Translations under genes and position numbers: made by a program
Source of the DNA: an uncultured Verrucomicrobiota bacterium
Lineage (GTDB): Bacteria > Verrucomicrobiota > Verrucomicrobiia > Methylacidiphilales > UBA1321
DNA length: 35,646 nucleotides
Direction: 5' to 3'
Assembly: GCA_903863295.1 (NCBI GenBank)
Contig: CAIPBM010000010.1
Location: 1 to 35,646 of the forward strand
Notes under the pieces: generated by a model
The model's input: only the letters and a program-made list of their open reading frames with translations
What the model was told of the DNA's origin: nothing
Databases searched by the model: none
Shown here: piece after piece, positions 35,589 to 35,646 of the stretch
Numbering within the stretch: position 1 is the stretch's first letter
Layout: each line of letters begins with the position of its first letter

Positions 35589-35646
35589 CACGTTTATAAA
35601 ATTTTAACACCAGCACGCCTCCCTTTAACTAAACAAGGGTGACGGG
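35589..35646. repeat. 58-bp direct repeat, copy 2 (window end)
   Basis: This is a perfect copy of 25195-25252, ending exactly at the last base of the window, so the repeat may go on. It contains the same KdpE-like motif at 35593-35611. The 132 bases between the GH2 stop and this copy hold no gene. Confidence 0.95.

Noticed and set aside
1..35646. CRISPR arrays, tRNA and rRNA genes
   Set aside because: No regularly spaced short repeats, no TPsiC-loop or rRNA core sequences were noticed; a tRNAscan or Infernal search would be needed to exclude them fully.

Overview
The window looks like one stretch of genomic DNA from a Verrucomicrobiota-type bacterium, cut inside a gene on the left and inside a repeat on the right. 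The lineage call is an inference. It rests on a fragment of a Verru_Chthon cassette protein A, a PEP-CTERM protein, many sugar hydrolases, weak Shine-Dalgarno sequences before most genes, and several decayed insertion sequences. No rRNA, tRNA or CRISPR array was seen.

Layout. (1) 1-4505: a tight plus-strand run for amino-sugar chemistry. It holds the C-terminal end of a NagB/PIG-L type glucosamine-6-phosphate deaminase, a divergent ROK-like sugar kinase and a stand-alone PIG-L deacetylase, followed by a secreted FG-GAP/VCBS protein. (2) 4721-6310: a mobile-element graveyard. A tyrosine recombinase remnant is split by an IS481-family element with 26-bp perfect inverted ends and a dead transposase, next to an IS630 scar. 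(3) 6538-17886: five large plus-strand genes for carbohydrate breakdown: an unassigned TIM-barrel protein, a clan GH-D-like protein, a GH3, a GH36-like alpha-galactosidase and a GH38 alpha-mannosidase. None has an obvious signal peptide, so imported oligosaccharides are probably cut in the cytoplasm. The last genes overlap or nearly touch, as in an operon. (4) 18141-22905: a PEP-CTERM protein, an IS3 scar, a divergent AraC regulator/fatty acid desaturase pair and an exported NAGPA-type phosphodiester glycosidase. (5) 22902-25122: three gene pieces joined end to end: a BREX BrxC ATPase fragment (minus), a Verru_Chthon cassette protein A fragment (plus) and the end of a carbohydrate-binding-like protein (plus). 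(6) 25297-33059: a complete kdpABCDE operon (high-affinity K+ ATPase plus its two-component system), with a terminator-like hairpin after kdpE. (7) 33288-35456: an exported GH2 beta-galactosidase-like enzyme.

The most striking sequence feature is a perfect 58-bp direct repeat at 25195-25252, just before kdpA, and again at 35589-35646, where the window ends. It brackets a 10.4-kb kdp+GH2 segment and contains a T-rich motif like the KdpE operator. It could mark a tandem duplication, a circular or excisable segment, a shared KdpE-controlled promoter, or an assembly break. The sugar genes look like ordinary accessory metabolism, but the first two barrel proteins of the 6538-17886 cluster and the cysteine-rich insert in the GH38 enzyme are not readily explained.
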